Positions 25,222 to 34,369 of a stretch of DNA of 64,000 nt are shown in pieces. The DNA is from Streptomyces hawaiiensis. Lineage in GTDB: Bacteria; Actinomycetota; Actinomycetes; Streptomycetales; Streptomycetaceae. The stretch's first letter is position 1. Every line of letters starts with the position of its first letter. The notes under the pieces are model-generated. The model was not told the DNA's origin, made no database searches, and worked only from the letters and a program-made list of their open reading frames with translations. Both the position numbers and the translations under genes were made by a program. The DNA is taken from the NCBI RefSeq assembly GCF_004803895.1, contig NZ_CP021978.1, positions 4,464,001 to 4,528,000 on the forward strand, written 5' to 3'.

Positions 25222-26046
25222 CTACTGCGTCACCGTGAAGTTCCTCAGGATCGCCGCCGTCAGCTCCGGGTCGCCCTCCGTCTTCAGCCGGTCGGACACC
25301 GACTCCGGGGTCACGCGGCCGCAGGCCAGACGGACGTACGTCTCCCAGTCGAGCGTGAGGGTCGCGGCCGGGCCGAGGGCCGGGGCCGTTTCGAGGGTGC
25401 CGCGGCCCTGGATGTCGACGCGGATCGTGCGCAGGAACTCGACGGGCCCGTGCACGTCGAAGACGACCGCCGAGCTGCGCGGCGCCTGTGCGTCCTCGGC
25501 CACCACGCGAGGCAGTTCGCCGAGCAGCACGTCACGGGCGACCAGCGCGCCGGGGGAGTCGAGGCTGCCGGGCCGGCCGAGGGCCGTGCGCAGGTCCTGC
25601 TCGTGCACCCACACGTCGAACGCGTGGCGCCGCATCGACTCCTCGAGGGTGAGCTCGCTGCCGAGCGGCCCCCGCACCTTCGTGCCCGGGTCACGCGATT
25701 CGTTCCGCAGCTGCCGGTTGCGGCGGATGATCACGTACTCCAGCTCGGAGGTCATCTCCGGCGCCGTGTGGTGGCGGCGGACGTCGACCTGCATCTCCAT
25801 GTAGCGCTGGTGCTCGTTGGTGACGTGGAACAGGTCGCGCGGGAGGCTGTGGATGGGCCGCGGGTCGCCGAGCATCTCGCAGTCCAGACCGATGACATGG
25901 GAGACCACGTCCCGCACCGACCACCCCGGGCACGGCGTCCGCCGGTTCCATTCGGCCTCCGCGAGCGGCTGGAGCAGCTCGGATATCGCTTCGACGGAGT
26001 GGGTCCAGGCGTCGGCGTAGGGCTGGAGGGTGGGATGCAGACTCAC
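25222..26046 (-). CDS. Maleylpyruvate isomerase family (MDMPI/DinB-like) protein
   Basis: 274 residues from GTG 26046 with GAGGGG upstream. The N-terminal four-helix DinB-like domain has the family signature TPCPGWSVRDVVSHVIGLD. A C-terminal domain from about residue 180 (VFDVHGPVEFLRTIRVDIQG, GPAATLTLDWETYVRLACGR) is of the MDMPI C-terminal/SCP2 type. Members use mycothiol as cofactor or remain uncharacterised. It is divergent from a nitrilase-family gene; no pathway partner is adjacent. Confidence 0.85.
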   Translation of the reverse strand: MSLHPTLQPYADAWTHSVEAISELLQPLAEAEWNRRTPCPGWSVRDVVSHVIGLDCEMLGDPRPIHSLPRDLFHVTNEHQRYMEMQVDVRRHHTAPEMTSELEYVIIRRNRQLRNESRDPGTKVRGPLGSELTLEESMRRHAFDVWVHEQDLRTALGRPGSLDSPGALVARDVLLGELPRVVAEDAQAPRSSAVVFDVHGPVEFLRTIRVDIQGRGTLETAPALGPAATLTLDWETYVRLACGRVTPESVSDRLKTEGDPELTAAILRNFTVTQ

Positions 26047-26227
26047 GGAACGGGACCCCTCGGCGGTCGGTGCACGGGCAGGTGGTGGCGGCGTTGCCAG
26101 TGGGAGGTGGCGGCTGTCGGCGGGTGTCTTGCGAGCTAAGTTACGCTGCTGTGAGGCACCCCGGCAGTGCTTTCGTGTGACGATCGTAGGCCCGTGTGGA
26201 CGGCTCGAATGCCAGGACGGTGGTAGT

Positions 26228-27025
26228 GTGCACGCTTCTGTGATCCAGATCGCCGTGAACGAGGACGAATCGGTCGAAGCGCGCCGCCGACGCGTGGCGG
26301 GGATGGTCCGGGAACAGGCCGGGGCCGATCTCGTCGTCCTGCCGGAGCTGTGGACCACGGGTGCCTTCGCCTACGAGGAGTTCGGGCGCGAGGCCGAGCC
26401 GCTCGAAGGGCCGACGTACGAGGCGATGGCGAAGGCCGCGAGTGACGCGGGGGTGTGGCTGCACGCCGGTTCGATCCCCGAGCGTGACCCGGACGGACCG
26501 CTCTACAACACCTCCCTCGTCTTCTCCCCCTCCGGCGATCTGGCCGCCGCCTACCGCAAGATCCACCGCTTCGGCTTCGACAAGGGCGAGGCCGTGCTGA
26601 TGGGCGCGGGCACGGAGCTGGTGACGGTGCGTCTGCCCGCGACGACCCTGGGCCTGTCCACCTGCTACGACCTCCGCTTCCCTGAGCTCTTCCGCGGTCT
26701 CGTCGACGCCGGTGCCGAGACGCTCGTGGTGTCGGCGGGCTGGCCGGAGCGCCGCCGGTCCCACTGGACGCTGCTGGCCCAGGCACGGGCCGTGGAGAAC
26801 CAGTCGTTCCTCCTCGCCTGCGCAACGGCCGGGACGCACGCCGGAGTTCCCCAGGCCGGTCACTCGATCGTGGTCGACCCGTGGGGCGAGGTGCTGGCTC
26901 AGGCCGGTGCCGGCGAGGAGGTCCTCACGGTGGAGTTCGACCCGGGGAAGGTCGCGACGACCCGGGAGCAGTTCCCGGCGCTGAAGGACCGGATGCTGGG
27001 ACTGCGGCCTCCTCACCGGCCCTGA
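26228..27025 (+). CDS. Carbon-nitrogen hydrolase (nitrilase superfamily, omega-amidase-like)
   Basis: 265 residues from GTG 26228. The catalytic triad is visible: Glu in VVLPELWTTG, Lys in YRKIHRFGF and Cys in STCYDLRFPELFR. These motifs and the compact length match Nit2/omega-amidase and related deaminated-metabolite repair enzymes. They hydrolyse omega-amides such as alpha-ketoglutaramate in the cytoplasm. The exact substrate is inferred from family only. Confidence 0.92.
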   Translation: MHASVIQIAVNEDESVEARRRRVAGMVREQAGADLVVLPELWTTGAFAYEEFGREAEPLEGPTYEAMAKAASDAGVWLHAGSIPERDPDGPLYNTSLVFSPSGDLAAAYRKIHRFGFDKGEAVLMGAGTELVTVRLPATTLGLSTCYDLRFPELFRGLVDAGAETLVVSAGWPERRRSHWTLLAQARAVENQSFLLACATAGTHAGVPQAGHSIVVDPWGEVLAQAGAGEEVLTVEFDPGKVATTREQFPALKDRMLGLRPPHRP

Positions 27026-27048
27026 GAACGGGCGGCGGCTCGGACGGC

Positions 27049-27540
27049 TCAGTCCTCCCGCTCCTTCTCCGCCAGGTGGATCACACACACGGCCACCGCG
27101 ATCAGCAGCGCGGGATCCGCGTCCTCGCGGACGACGTCCACGCCGTAGGTGTCCCGTACGGTCAGCCACCGCCGGGAGATCACCGCCAGCAGCTCCCCGT
27201 CGTACTCGACGGCGAACTCCCGGTCCAGGATCTTGCCGCTTACGTCCAGCTCGCTGCCGTCGGCCAGGGACACCCGGTAGTGGTTGCGCAGCAGGGACAG
27301 CCGCTTCCGTCGGATCGTCGCCAGCGGCTCCCCGCTCCGCTGGAGCACCATGGTGTCGCGCAGGGCGAGCATCTTCTGGTGGATGTCGACGAGGACGCGC
27401 CCCTGGGTGTCCTTCAGCTCCCAGGTGTCCCGCAGCCGCAGGGCCTTGCCGTCGACGAGGAAGACCTTGCTGCCGTGGTCGTCCTCGATCCAGTAGTCGT
27501 CACCGAAGCCGAGAAGCCGGTCGTACACGAGGAATCTCAT
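27049..27540 (-). CDS. LURP-one-related (DUF567/scramblase-like) protein
   Basis: 163 residues forming a predicted 12-stranded barrel. It has repeated motifs such as WIEDDHGSKVFLVDGKALRL and LVDIHQKMLALRDTMVL, ending with DREFAVEYDGELLAVISRRW. The fold is shared with plant LURP-one and phospholipid scramblases; its bacterial role is unknown. The start overlaps the stop of the GlxA-type regulator gene by 4 nt, so they are translationally coupled. Confidence 0.85.
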   Translation of the reverse strand: MRFLVYDRLLGFGDDYWIEDDHGSKVFLVDGKALRLRDTWELKDTQGRVLVDIHQKMLALRDTMVLQRSGEPLATIRRKRLSLLRNHYRVSLADGSELDVSGKILDREFAVEYDGELLAVISRRWLTVRDTYGVDVVREDADPALLIAVAVCVIHLAEKERED

Positions 27541-28535
27541 GACCCCAGGGCTTCCCCGCCGCCGCCTCCGAAACGCCGCCGATAGGCCGACGGGCTGAGC
27601 CCGGTCACCCGCCGCAGCCGGGTCCGCAGGTTGCCGGCCGTCCCGAGTCCGCTGCGGGCCGCCACGACGTCCAGCCGCTCCTCACCCCGCTCGATCAGCC
27701 GGCAGGCCACCCCCACGCGCTCCCCGGTCAGCCACGCCAGCGGGGTCGTCCCGAGCTGGGCGCGGAAGCGGCGGTGCAGCGTGGCGGGGCTGACACGCGC
27801 GCGTGCGGCCAGGTCCGCCACGGTCAGCGGCTCATCCAGCCGCTCCTGCGCCCACGCCAGCAGCGGGGCCAGGGACTCGTCCCGCACCTCCGGGACCGGC
27901 CGCTCCACGAACTGCCGCTGACCGCCGTCGCGGTGCGCGGCGAACACCAGCCGGCGGGAGACGTGGTTGGCGATCTCCGCGCCGTGATCACGCCGCCAGA
28001 TGTACAGCCCGAGATCGAGCGCGGCCGCGCTGCCGGCGGCGGTGAGGAGACCGCCCTCGTCGACGAACAGCACGTCCGGCTCCAACAGCACCCGCGGGTG
28101 CAGCCGGCGGAAGCAGTCCGTCCAGCGCCAGTGGGTCGCCGCCCGCCGCCCGTCCAGCAGTCCGGCCTCGGCGAGGGCGAAGGTGCCGGTGCAGAAGCTC
28201 ACGACCCGGGCGCCACGCGCGTGTGCCCGACGGATGACGTCGAGGACGTCGGGGCCGCGCGGTACGACGTTGTCCGGCCGGCCCGGCACGACCAGCGTGT
28301 CCGCCTCCGCCACGGCGTCCAGGCCGCGGACGCCGGTGAGAGTGAAGAAGCCGTGGTTCATCCGGATCTCCGGCGCGGGCGCGCACAGCGTCACCTCGTA
28401 CAACGGCCCCGGCAGCCCCAGCTCGGGCCGCGGCAGCCCGAACAGTTCGGTGGCCACACCGACCTCGAAGGGGTTGGTGCCCTCGTCGACGATCACGGCG
28501 ACCCTGTGCGGGCGTTGCGAGGATCCTTGCGACAT
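27537..28535 (-). CDS. GlxA family regulator: DJ-1/PfpI domain plus AraC HTH
   Basis: 332 residues. Residues 10-180 form a DJ-1/PfpI-like amidotransferase fold; the nucleophile-elbow position reads SFCTGTFALAEAGLL with cysteine present. Residues 220-325 form an AraC double HTH (LTVADLAARARVSPATLHRRF, GTTPLAWLTGERV). Such proteins activate catabolic or stress genes. It heads an operon with the LURP-like gene and diverges from a cupin gene 52 bp away, which is a plausible target. Confidence 0.92.
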   Translation of the reverse strand: MSQGSSQRPHRVAVIVDEGTNPFEVGVATELFGLPRPELGLPGPLYEVTLCAPAPEIRMNHGFFTLTGVRGLDAVAEADTLVVPGRPDNVVPRGPDVLDVIRRAHARGARVVSFCTGTFALAEAGLLDGRRAATHWRWTDCFRRLHPRVLLEPDVLFVDEGGLLTAAGSAAALDLGLYIWRRDHGAEIANHVSRRLVFAAHRDGGQRQFVERPVPEVRDESLAPLLAWAQERLDEPLTVADLAARARVSPATLHRRFRAQLGTTPLAWLTGERVGVACRLIERGEERLDVVAARSGLGTAGNLRTRLRRVTGLSPSAYRRRFGGGGGEALGS

Positions 28536-28587
28536 GTGCGATTCCTAGCACTCGCACGACGTCCACGGCATCCCGCAGGATCGCCTT

Positions 28588-28980
28588 GTGACCCAGGAAC
28601 CCGTCTCCCTCGCCCACGCCCTGACCACCTTCTCCGAGCGCTGGAGCCCCCGCATCGTCACCGCCGTGAACGACTACGACGTCCGCATCGCGAAGGTGGA
28701 GGGCGAACACGTCTGGCACGTCCACGATCGCACCGACGAGTTCTTCCTCGTCCTCGACGGCGAACTGCACCTCGCCCTGCGCGAGCCGGCCGGCGAGCGC
28801 ACGGTCGTCCTGCCCCGGGGCAGTGTCTTCACGGTCCCGCGCGGCACCGAGCACAAGCCGTACGCCCCCGTCCCGACCGCGATCCTCATGTTCGAACCGA
28901 CCGGCACCCTCACGGTCGGCGACCGCCACGACGAGGTCCCGGACCATGTGGACGCCACTACGGGACACGCGCTGGGGTGA
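28588..28980 (+). CDS. Small cupin-domain protein
   Basis: 130 residues from GTG 28588. A single cupin barrel shows motif 1 HVHDRTDEFFLVLDGEL (H-x-H then E) and motif 2 PRGSVFTVPRGTEHKPYA. The metal ligands His, His, Glu and His are all present, so it may be an isomerase, dioxygenase or sensor. It is transcribed divergently from the GlxA-type regulator with only 52 bp between the starts. Confidence 0.88.
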   Translation: MTQEPVSLAHALTTFSERWSPRIVTAVNDYDVRIAKVEGEHVWHVHDRTDEFFLVLDGELHLALREPAGERTVVLPRGSVFTVPRGTEHKPYAPVPTAILMFEPTGTLTVGDRHDEVPDHVDATTGHALG

Positions 28981-29245
28981 ACGCCGCTACCGGCCCCGTC
29001 AGTCACCGATCTGGAGTTCGACGCGGCGACGGAGGTAGGTCCGGCGTTCATACCAGGAGGGCAAGCTCGGAGAGGTCGCGTTCGAGGGCGCGGGACGGAT
29101 CAGGCCCCGCGCCCTCGTCGCTGCGCAGCGGCTCCGGCGGGGTGGACGAGACGAGCAAGCGCGTGGAGGGGTCGGGTCGCGGGTTGGGCTTCTGGCCCGT
29201 CGGGGCCTGGTTTCGGCCGGGATGGACGCCTGAGGATGCTGGACG

Positions 29246-29500
29246 TCACACCCCGTAACCGTCGCTGTAGCCGTCCCGGCGGTGGTGGTGTGCCGCCGGG
29301 TCTTCGACGACCTGTGTCGTGGGGGGTACCACCACACGCCGGCGCCTGGCGATGCTGCTGAACGTGGTGACGCCGATCAGTCCGACGATCATCAGGATGA
29401 TGCCGACCAGGTCGAGGTTGACCCCCTGCATGTCCCAGTCGGTCGCGAACGTGAGGATGGCTCCCACGGCGATGAGGATGATGCATCCGCCGAGGCCCAT
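29246..29500 (-). CDS. Small DUF6458-type membrane protein
   Basis: 84 residues from MGLGGCIILIAVGAIL. Two membrane spans (GGCIILIAVGAILTFAT, and VGIILMIVGLIGVTTF) flank the polar loop DWDMQGVNLDL. A basic, His-rich cytoplasmic tail (ARRRR, AAHHHRRDG) follows. This is a common actinobacterial small protein of unknown function. A GGAGG-like site (RC of CCTCCCT) lies upstream. Confidence 0.8.
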   Translation of the reverse strand: MGLGGCIILIAVGAILTFATDWDMQGVNLDLVGIILMIVGLIGVTTFSSIARRRRVVVPPTTQVVEDPAAHHHRRDGYSDGYGV

Positions 29501-29588
29501 GTGTGTCGCCTCCCTGTACGGTCCGGTCGTTCCGGTCCCGGAACACCGGGTACCCCCGAGGGGAACACCCATGCGGTGACGGCCCGTT

Positions 29589-30887
29589 CTACCTCTCGAG
29601 GAACGCCGTCAGCGCGTTGGCGAGGAGGAACGGGTCGTCGGCGCCGCACAGTTCGCGCACGCTGTGCATCGACAGGATGGCCACGCCGATGTCGACGGTC
29701 CTGATGCCGTGCCGCGCGGCGGTGATCGGGCCGATCGTGGTGCCGCAGGGCATGGAGTTGTTGGAGACGAACGACTGGAAGGGCACGTCGGCCGCCTCGC
29801 AGGCCGCCGTGAACTCCGCGCGGCCCGAACCGTCCGTGGCGTAGCGGTTGTTGACGTTGACCTTGAGGATCGGGCCGCCGTTGACGCGCGGGTGGTGCGT
29901 CGGGTCGTGCCGCTCCGCGTAGTTGGGGTGTACGGCGTGGCCCGTGTCGGAGGACAGGCAGACCGTGCCGGCGAAGGCGCGGGCCCGGTCCTCGTAGGAG
30001 CCGCCGCGGGCGAAGACCGAGCGTTCCAGCACGTTGCCGAGGAGCGGCCCGTCCGCGCCGGTGTCCGACTGGGAGCCGTTCTCCTCGTGGTCGAAGGCGG
30101 CCAGGACCGGGATGGAGGCCGGCTGCGACGACGACGAGGCGACGGCCGCGAGGGCCGCGGTGCCGGCGTGCACCGACAGCAGGTTGTCCATGCGCGGCCC
30201 GGCCAGCAGCTCGCGGTCGCGGCCCAGGTAGGCGGGCGGTTCCACGGAGTGCGTCATCAGGTCCCAGCCGGTGACCTCGCCCGCCGGGATGCCGGCCGTC
30301 TCCTCCAGGAAGGCGATCAGGTCGCCGTCGCGGACGTCGTGGCCGAGGCCCCAGACCGGCTGCATGTGCCGCTGCTTGTCGAGCTTGAGGCCGTCGGCCG
30401 TCACCGAGCGGTCCAGGTGGATGGCGAGCTGCGGGACGCGCAGCAGCGGCCGGTCGACGTCCACCAGGCGCGTCGAGCCGTCGCGCAGGGTCAGGCGGCC
30501 GGCGATGCCGAGGTCGCGGTCCAGCCAGGAGTTGAGCAGCGGCCCGCCGTAGATCTCCACCGCCACCTGGCGCCAGCCGTGCGCCCCGGTGTCGGGGAGC
30601 GGCTTGACGCGCAGGTTGGGGGAGTCGGTGTGGGCGCCGACGATCCGGAAGGGCGTGTGGGGTGCGGCGCCCTCCGGCACGTACCAGGCGACGATCGCGC
30701 CGCCGCGCAGCACGTACTTGCCGCCGCTCGTCCCGTCCCAGGCGTCCGTCTCGGCGACCTGCCTGAAGCCGGCCTTCTCCAGCCGCTCGGCGGCTGTGGC
30801 CACGGCGTGGTACGGCGTGGGGCTCGCCGCCAGGAAGGTCATGAGGTCGTCGGTGTGGCCGCGGTCGAAGCGGGCTGGTTCGGTCAT
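29589..30887 (-). CDS. M18 family aminopeptidase
   Basis: 432 residues from ATG 30887. Zinc-site segments of the family are present: VGAHTDSPNLRVK, DHEENGSQSDTGADGP and SSDTGHAVHPNYAERHDP, plus SNNSMPCGTTIGPI near the C-terminus. M18 enzymes are large cytosolic oligomers that remove N-terminal, often acidic, residues. No partner gene is adjacent. Confidence 0.93.
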   Translation of the reverse strand: MTEPARFDRGHTDDLMTFLAASPTPYHAVATAAERLEKAGFRQVAETDAWDGTSGGKYVLRGGAIVAWYVPEGAAPHTPFRIVGAHTDSPNLRVKPLPDTGAHGWRQVAVEIYGGPLLNSWLDRDLGIAGRLTLRDGSTRLVDVDRPLLRVPQLAIHLDRSVTADGLKLDKQRHMQPVWGLGHDVRDGDLIAFLEETAGIPAGEVTGWDLMTHSVEPPAYLGRDRELLAGPRMDNLLSVHAGTAALAAVASSSSQPASIPVLAAFDHEENGSQSDTGADGPLLGNVLERSVFARGGSYEDRARAFAGTVCLSSDTGHAVHPNYAERHDPTHHPRVNGGPILKVNVNNRYATDGSGRAEFTAACEAADVPFQSFVSNNSMPCGTTIGPITAARHGIRTVDIGVAILSMHSVRELCGADDPFLLANALTAFLER

Positions 30888-30908
30888 GGGTTCACCTTAA
30901 CGACGGAC

Positions 30909-30943
30909 GAGGGCCCGTTCCCGGCGTAGGGGAACAGGCCCTC
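30909..30943 (-). terminator. Hairpin after the acyl-CoA dehydrogenase gene
   Basis: GAGGGCC-C-GTTCCC pairs with GGGAAC-A-GGCCCTC with one mismatch. It lies between the dehydrogenase stop and the aminopeptidase start, both on the minus strand. Confidence 0.7.
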
Positions 30944-30962
30944 GAACAGAGGAGGTGAAGGA

Positions 30963-32804
30963 TCAGAACGCGGCCTCGTCCAGCTCCATCAGGTCCAGCT
31001 CGACGCCCTCGGCGACCTTGCGGGCCAGGGTGACGCCCGGCAGGACGTTGGCGGCGAAGAACTTCGCGGCGGCGATCTTGCCGGTGTAGAAGGCCACATC
31101 CTTGGAAGACACAGCCTTGGCGGAGGCGGTCTCCAGCTTCTCGGCGGCGATGGCGGCGCCCTTGAGCAGCAGGTAGCCGACGACCACGTCACCGGAGGCC
31201 ATCAGCAGGCGGGTGGTGTTGAGCCCGACCTTGTAGATGTTCTTGACGTCCTGCTCGGTGGCGGCGAGGTCGGTGAGCATCAGGCCGACGATGGCCTCCA
31301 GCTCGACCGCGGCCTTGGCGAGGTGCTCGCGGGCACCGGCCAGCTCCTCGCCACCCGTGCCGAGCGCCAGGAACTTCTTGATGTCCTCGGCGAGGGAGTT
31401 CAGCGCGGCGCCCTGGTTGCGGACGATCTTCCGGAAGAAGAAGTCCTGGCCCTGGATCGCCGTGGTGCCCTCGTAGAGGGTGTCGATCTTGGAGTCCCGG
31501 ATGTACTGCTCGATCGGGTACTCCTGCAGGAAGCCGGAGCCGCCGAAGGTCTGCAGCGACTGGGCGAGCTGCTCGTAGCCCTTCTCGGAGCCGTAGCCCT
31601 TGACGATGGGCAGGAGCAGGTCGTTCAGCGCGTGCTCGGTGGCGGGGTCCTCGCCGGCGGCCTCCTTGATCTGGATCGCGTCCTGGATCGAGGCGGTGTA
31701 CATCACCAGGGCGCGCATGCCCTCCGCGTACGCCTTCTGCGTCATCAGCGAGCGGCGCACGTCGGGGTGGTGGGTGACGGTGACCTTGGGCGCGGTCTTG
31801 TCCATGAAGTTCGCGAGGTCCGGTCCCTGGACGCGCTCCTTGGCGTACTCCAGCGCGTTCAGGTAGCCCGTGGAGAGCGTGGAGATCGCCTTCGTGCCGA
31901 CCATCATGCGGGCGAACTCGATGATGCGGAACATCTGGCGGATGCCGTCGTGCTTGTCGCCGATCAGCCAGCCCTTGGCGGGGTGCTGGTCGCCGAAGGT
32001 CATCTCGCAGGTGTTGGAGGCCTTCAGGCCCATCTTGTGCTCGACGTTCGTGGCGTAGACGCCGTTGCGCTCGCCCAGCTCGCCGGTCTCGAAGTCGAAG
32101 AGGTACTTCGGGACGAGGAAGAGGGACAGGCCCTTGGTACCGGGGCCGGCGCCCTCGGGGCGGGCCAGCACGTAGTGGAGGATGTTCTCCGACATGTCGT
32201 GCTCACCGGACGTGATGAAGCGCTTCACGCCCTCGATGTGCCAGGAGCCGTCCTCCTGCTGCACGGCCTTGGTGCGGCCGGCGCCCACGTCGGAGCCCGC
32301 GTCGGGCTCGGTGAGCACCATCGTGGAGCCCCACTGCTTCTCCACGGCGACCTTGGCTATGTGCTTCTGGACCTCGTTGCCCTCCTCGAAGAGGATGCCG
32401 GCGAACGCCGGGCCCGAGGAGTACATCCATACGGCCGGGTTGGCGCCCAGGATGAGCTCGGCGTAGGCCCAGATCAGGGAGCGGGGCGAGGTGGTGCCGC
32501 CGATCTCCTCGGGCACGCCGAGGCGCCAGTACTCGGAGTCCATGAAGGCCTGGTAGCTCTTCTTGAAGGACGCCGGGACGGGCGCGGTGTTGGTCTCCGG
32601 GTCGAAGACCGGCGGGTTGCGGTCGGCGTCGATGAAGGACTCCGCCAGCTCGTTCTCCGAGAGGCGGGTCAGCTCCTCCAGGATGCTCTTCGCGGTCTCG
32701 ACGTCCATCTCCTCGAACAGGCCGGTGCCGTACACCTTGTCCCGCCCGAGTACCTCGAAGAGGTTGAACTCGATGTCGCGGAGATTCGACTTGTAGTGCC
32801 CCAT
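30963..32804 (-). CDS. Acyl-CoA dehydrogenase, long FadE5-like type
   Basis: 613 residues, longer than the usual 380 because of extra N- and C-terminal domains as in mycobacterial FadE5. Visible are the N-terminal MGHYKSNLRDIEFNLFEVL, an FAD-binding region (VLTEPDAGSDVGAGRT and FITSGEHDMSENI), and the catalytic segment LYEGTTAIQGQDFF with the proposed general-base Glu. A C-terminal helical domain follows. It catalyses the first, FAD-dependent step of fatty acyl-CoA beta-oxidation. Upstream DNA is AT-rich with a possible operator at 32892-32904. Confidence 0.92.
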   Translation of the reverse strand: MGHYKSNLRDIEFNLFEVLGRDKVYGTGLFEEMDVETAKSILEELTRLSENELAESFIDADRNPPVFDPETNTAPVPASFKKSYQAFMDSEYWRLGVPEEIGGTTSPRSLIWAYAELILGANPAVWMYSSGPAFAGILFEEGNEVQKHIAKVAVEKQWGSTMVLTEPDAGSDVGAGRTKAVQQEDGSWHIEGVKRFITSGEHDMSENILHYVLARPEGAGPGTKGLSLFLVPKYLFDFETGELGERNGVYATNVEHKMGLKASNTCEMTFGDQHPAKGWLIGDKHDGIRQMFRIIEFARMMVGTKAISTLSTGYLNALEYAKERVQGPDLANFMDKTAPKVTVTHHPDVRRSLMTQKAYAEGMRALVMYTASIQDAIQIKEAAGEDPATEHALNDLLLPIVKGYGSEKGYEQLAQSLQTFGGSGFLQEYPIEQYIRDSKIDTLYEGTTAIQGQDFFFRKIVRNQGAALNSLAEDIKKFLALGTGGEELAGAREHLAKAAVELEAIVGLMLTDLAATEQDVKNIYKVGLNTTRLLMASGDVVVGYLLLKGAAIAAEKLETASAKAVSSKDVAFYTGKIAAAKFFAANVLPGVTLARKVAEGVELDLMELDEAAF

Positions 32805-32891
32805 GGCGACGGCTCCCGGCTCCGTAGAGAGATCGGCGAGGCACTGGATCCTCGCGCTAGTTCACGTACCAACAAGTAGCTACGATGATGC

Positions 32892-32904
32892 TACCCGCCA
32901 GTAA
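32892..32904. promoter_or_regulatory. Possible TetR-type operator upstream of the acyl-CoA dehydrogenase
   Basis: TACCCGCCAGTAA is an imperfect palindrome (TAC...GTA arms) in an AT-rich stretch about 90 bp upstream of the start codon. Lipid-metabolism genes of actinobacteria often have such sites; the regulator is unknown. Confidence 0.3.
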
Positions 32905-32938
32905 TAAGATGCAACCCCATCCGGTCATCTGTGACAGG

Positions 32939-33751
32939 TCACACCGGAACGGTCAAGGCCGCGGTGTAGCCGTCCGCCGTGCTGCCCGTCATCGCCGCCA
33001 GCTGCCGGTCGTGACCGTCGCTGAAGATGCCGTCGTCCTCCAGGGAGAGGCTGCTCAGGTTCCGCACGCTGTCGCCGTAGCCGTCCGTGGCGTACACCGT
33101 GTCGCAGACGTCCTCCGGGAAGGCGAGCTGCGAGGTGTTCGTGATCGACGTGGCCGCGGTGGCGTCGGCGAGGCTGCCGTAGACCTCGAAGTGGACGTGC
33201 GGCCAGCGGCCCGGGTAGCAGCCGGGGAAGATGCTCGTGAACGTGACCCGGCCCTTCTCGTCCGTCTCCTGGACGCCCCGCAGGTAGTTCTCCTCGGTGA
33301 CGCCCTCGGAGTACAGGGAGTAGGCGCCGTCCCGGTCGCAGTGCCACACGTAGACGGCGGCGCCCTGCTTCGGCGTCCCGCAGCCGGAGGCCGCGTCCAC
33401 CACCGTCAGCGTGATCGTCAGGGGCACCCCCTCGGCGGTGCCGCCCGCAGAGTCGCCGAAGCTCTGGGTGATGTCGCTGCGGACGACCCCGCTCTCCTTC
33501 AGCACGTTCACGCCGTTGGAGCCGTCGCCGGGAAACGGGCCGGCCGTCTCCTCGGGGATCTCCGCGCAACCCGCGGACGAGGCGGACGAGGAGGGGGGAG
33601 CCGAGGTCGTCTCCTGCGACGTACAGCCCACCAGCGGGAGCAGGCTCGCGCCCGCCATCAGCCGGATCATCCGGCGGCGGGCGAGGACGGGGAGGTCGTG
33701 GGAGAGGCCTCCGCCGTGCTCGGGCGGGCTCTCGTCATGGCGTCCGGTCAT
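32939..33751 (-). CDS. Exported intradiol ring-cleavage dioxygenase-like lipoprotein
   Basis: 270 residues. The N-terminus has a twin-arginine segment ARRRMIRLM and the lipobox LPLVGC, so it is probably a Tat-exported lipoprotein. The core resembles protocatechuate 3,4-dioxygenase: VYVWHCDRDGAYSLYS with the first Tyr ligand, then FPGCYPGRWPHVHFEVYGS with the second Tyr and two His ligands for Fe(III). It likely opens catechol-type rings outside the membrane. A second such gene is at 43369-44301. Confidence 0.87.
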   Translation of the reverse strand: MTGRHDESPPEHGGGLSHDLPVLARRRMIRLMAGASLLPLVGCTSQETTSAPPSSSASSAGCAEIPEETAGPFPGDGSNGVNVLKESGVVRSDITQSFGDSAGGTAEGVPLTITLTVVDAASGCGTPKQGAAVYVWHCDRDGAYSLYSEGVTEENYLRGVQETDEKGRVTFTSIFPGCYPGRWPHVHFEVYGSLADATAATSITNTSQLAFPEDVCDTVYATDGYGDSVRNLSSLSLEDDGIFSDGHDRQLAAMTGSTADGYTAALTVPV

Positions 33752-33873
33752 GACACGACGCTACGAGCGGCGGCCGCGGCGATCCACAGAGCGGGCGCTG
33801 TCAACTCGCTGTCGGTTTGCCGGGAGGGCCGTACCGGCCCGCCGGCCCCTCCGCTCTCGGTACGCTTGCGCTC

Positions 33874-34338
33874 ATGTACGGCTACGACCAGACAGCGGGC
33901 CCGCAAGGGCAGTACGCCCCTCCGCAGCAGCCGATGTCCGGCGGGTACGGGCAGCAGTCGCCGCTGTACCCCGAGCCGTCCCCGCCCTCCCTCACGGACG
34001 CGGTGCGCGCCTTCACCACCGGACAGATGGCCGCCGAGGACTTCCAGCAGGTCTTCGCGACGTCGAAGGTCTACTGCCCGCGCGGCGACAACCCCGGTTT
34101 CCTCGCCCTGCACAACACCCAGCAGCCGGTGATCCCGATGTTCAGCACGCTCAAGGAACTGCGTCGGTACGCGGGCAAGGAGTCCAAGTACTTCGTGATC
34201 ACCGGTGCCGAGGTGCTGGATCTGCTGCCGACCGGCTACGGCTTCGTCCTCGACATGGAGGGCGAGCACCGCATGGTGTTCGACGCGAAGGCCGTGGAGC
34301 AGATGGTCGAGTTCGCCATGCGCCGGATGTATGGCTAG
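33874..34338 (+). CDS. SseB family protein
   Basis: 154 residues from ATG 33874. A Tyr/Gln/Pro-rich N-terminus (YGYDQTAGPQGQYAPP) precedes an SseB-like domain (AAEDFQQVFATSKVYCP, PMFSTLKELRRYAG, LPTGYGFVLDMEG). The domain occurs widely in Streptomyces without an assigned biochemical role. It stands alone between divergent and convergent neighbours. Confidence 0.75.
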   Translation: MYGYDQTAGPQGQYAPPQQPMSGGYGQQSPLYPEPSPPSLTDAVRAFTTGQMAAEDFQQVFATSKVYCPRGDNPGFLALHNTQQPVIPMFSTLKELRRYAGKESKYFVITGAEVLDLLPTGYGFVLDMEGEHRMVFDAKAVEQMVEFAMRRMYG

Positions 34339-34369
34339 ACGCCATTGCTGCGCAGACGGCGGCTGACCC

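Noticed and set aside
28999..29245. Possible minus-strand gene remnant (ending RALERDLSELALLV)
   Set aside because: Composition drifts to Pro/Arg-rich, there is no start or domain, and the stretch resembles ordinary Streptomyces intergenic sequence. The gap is under 300 bp.
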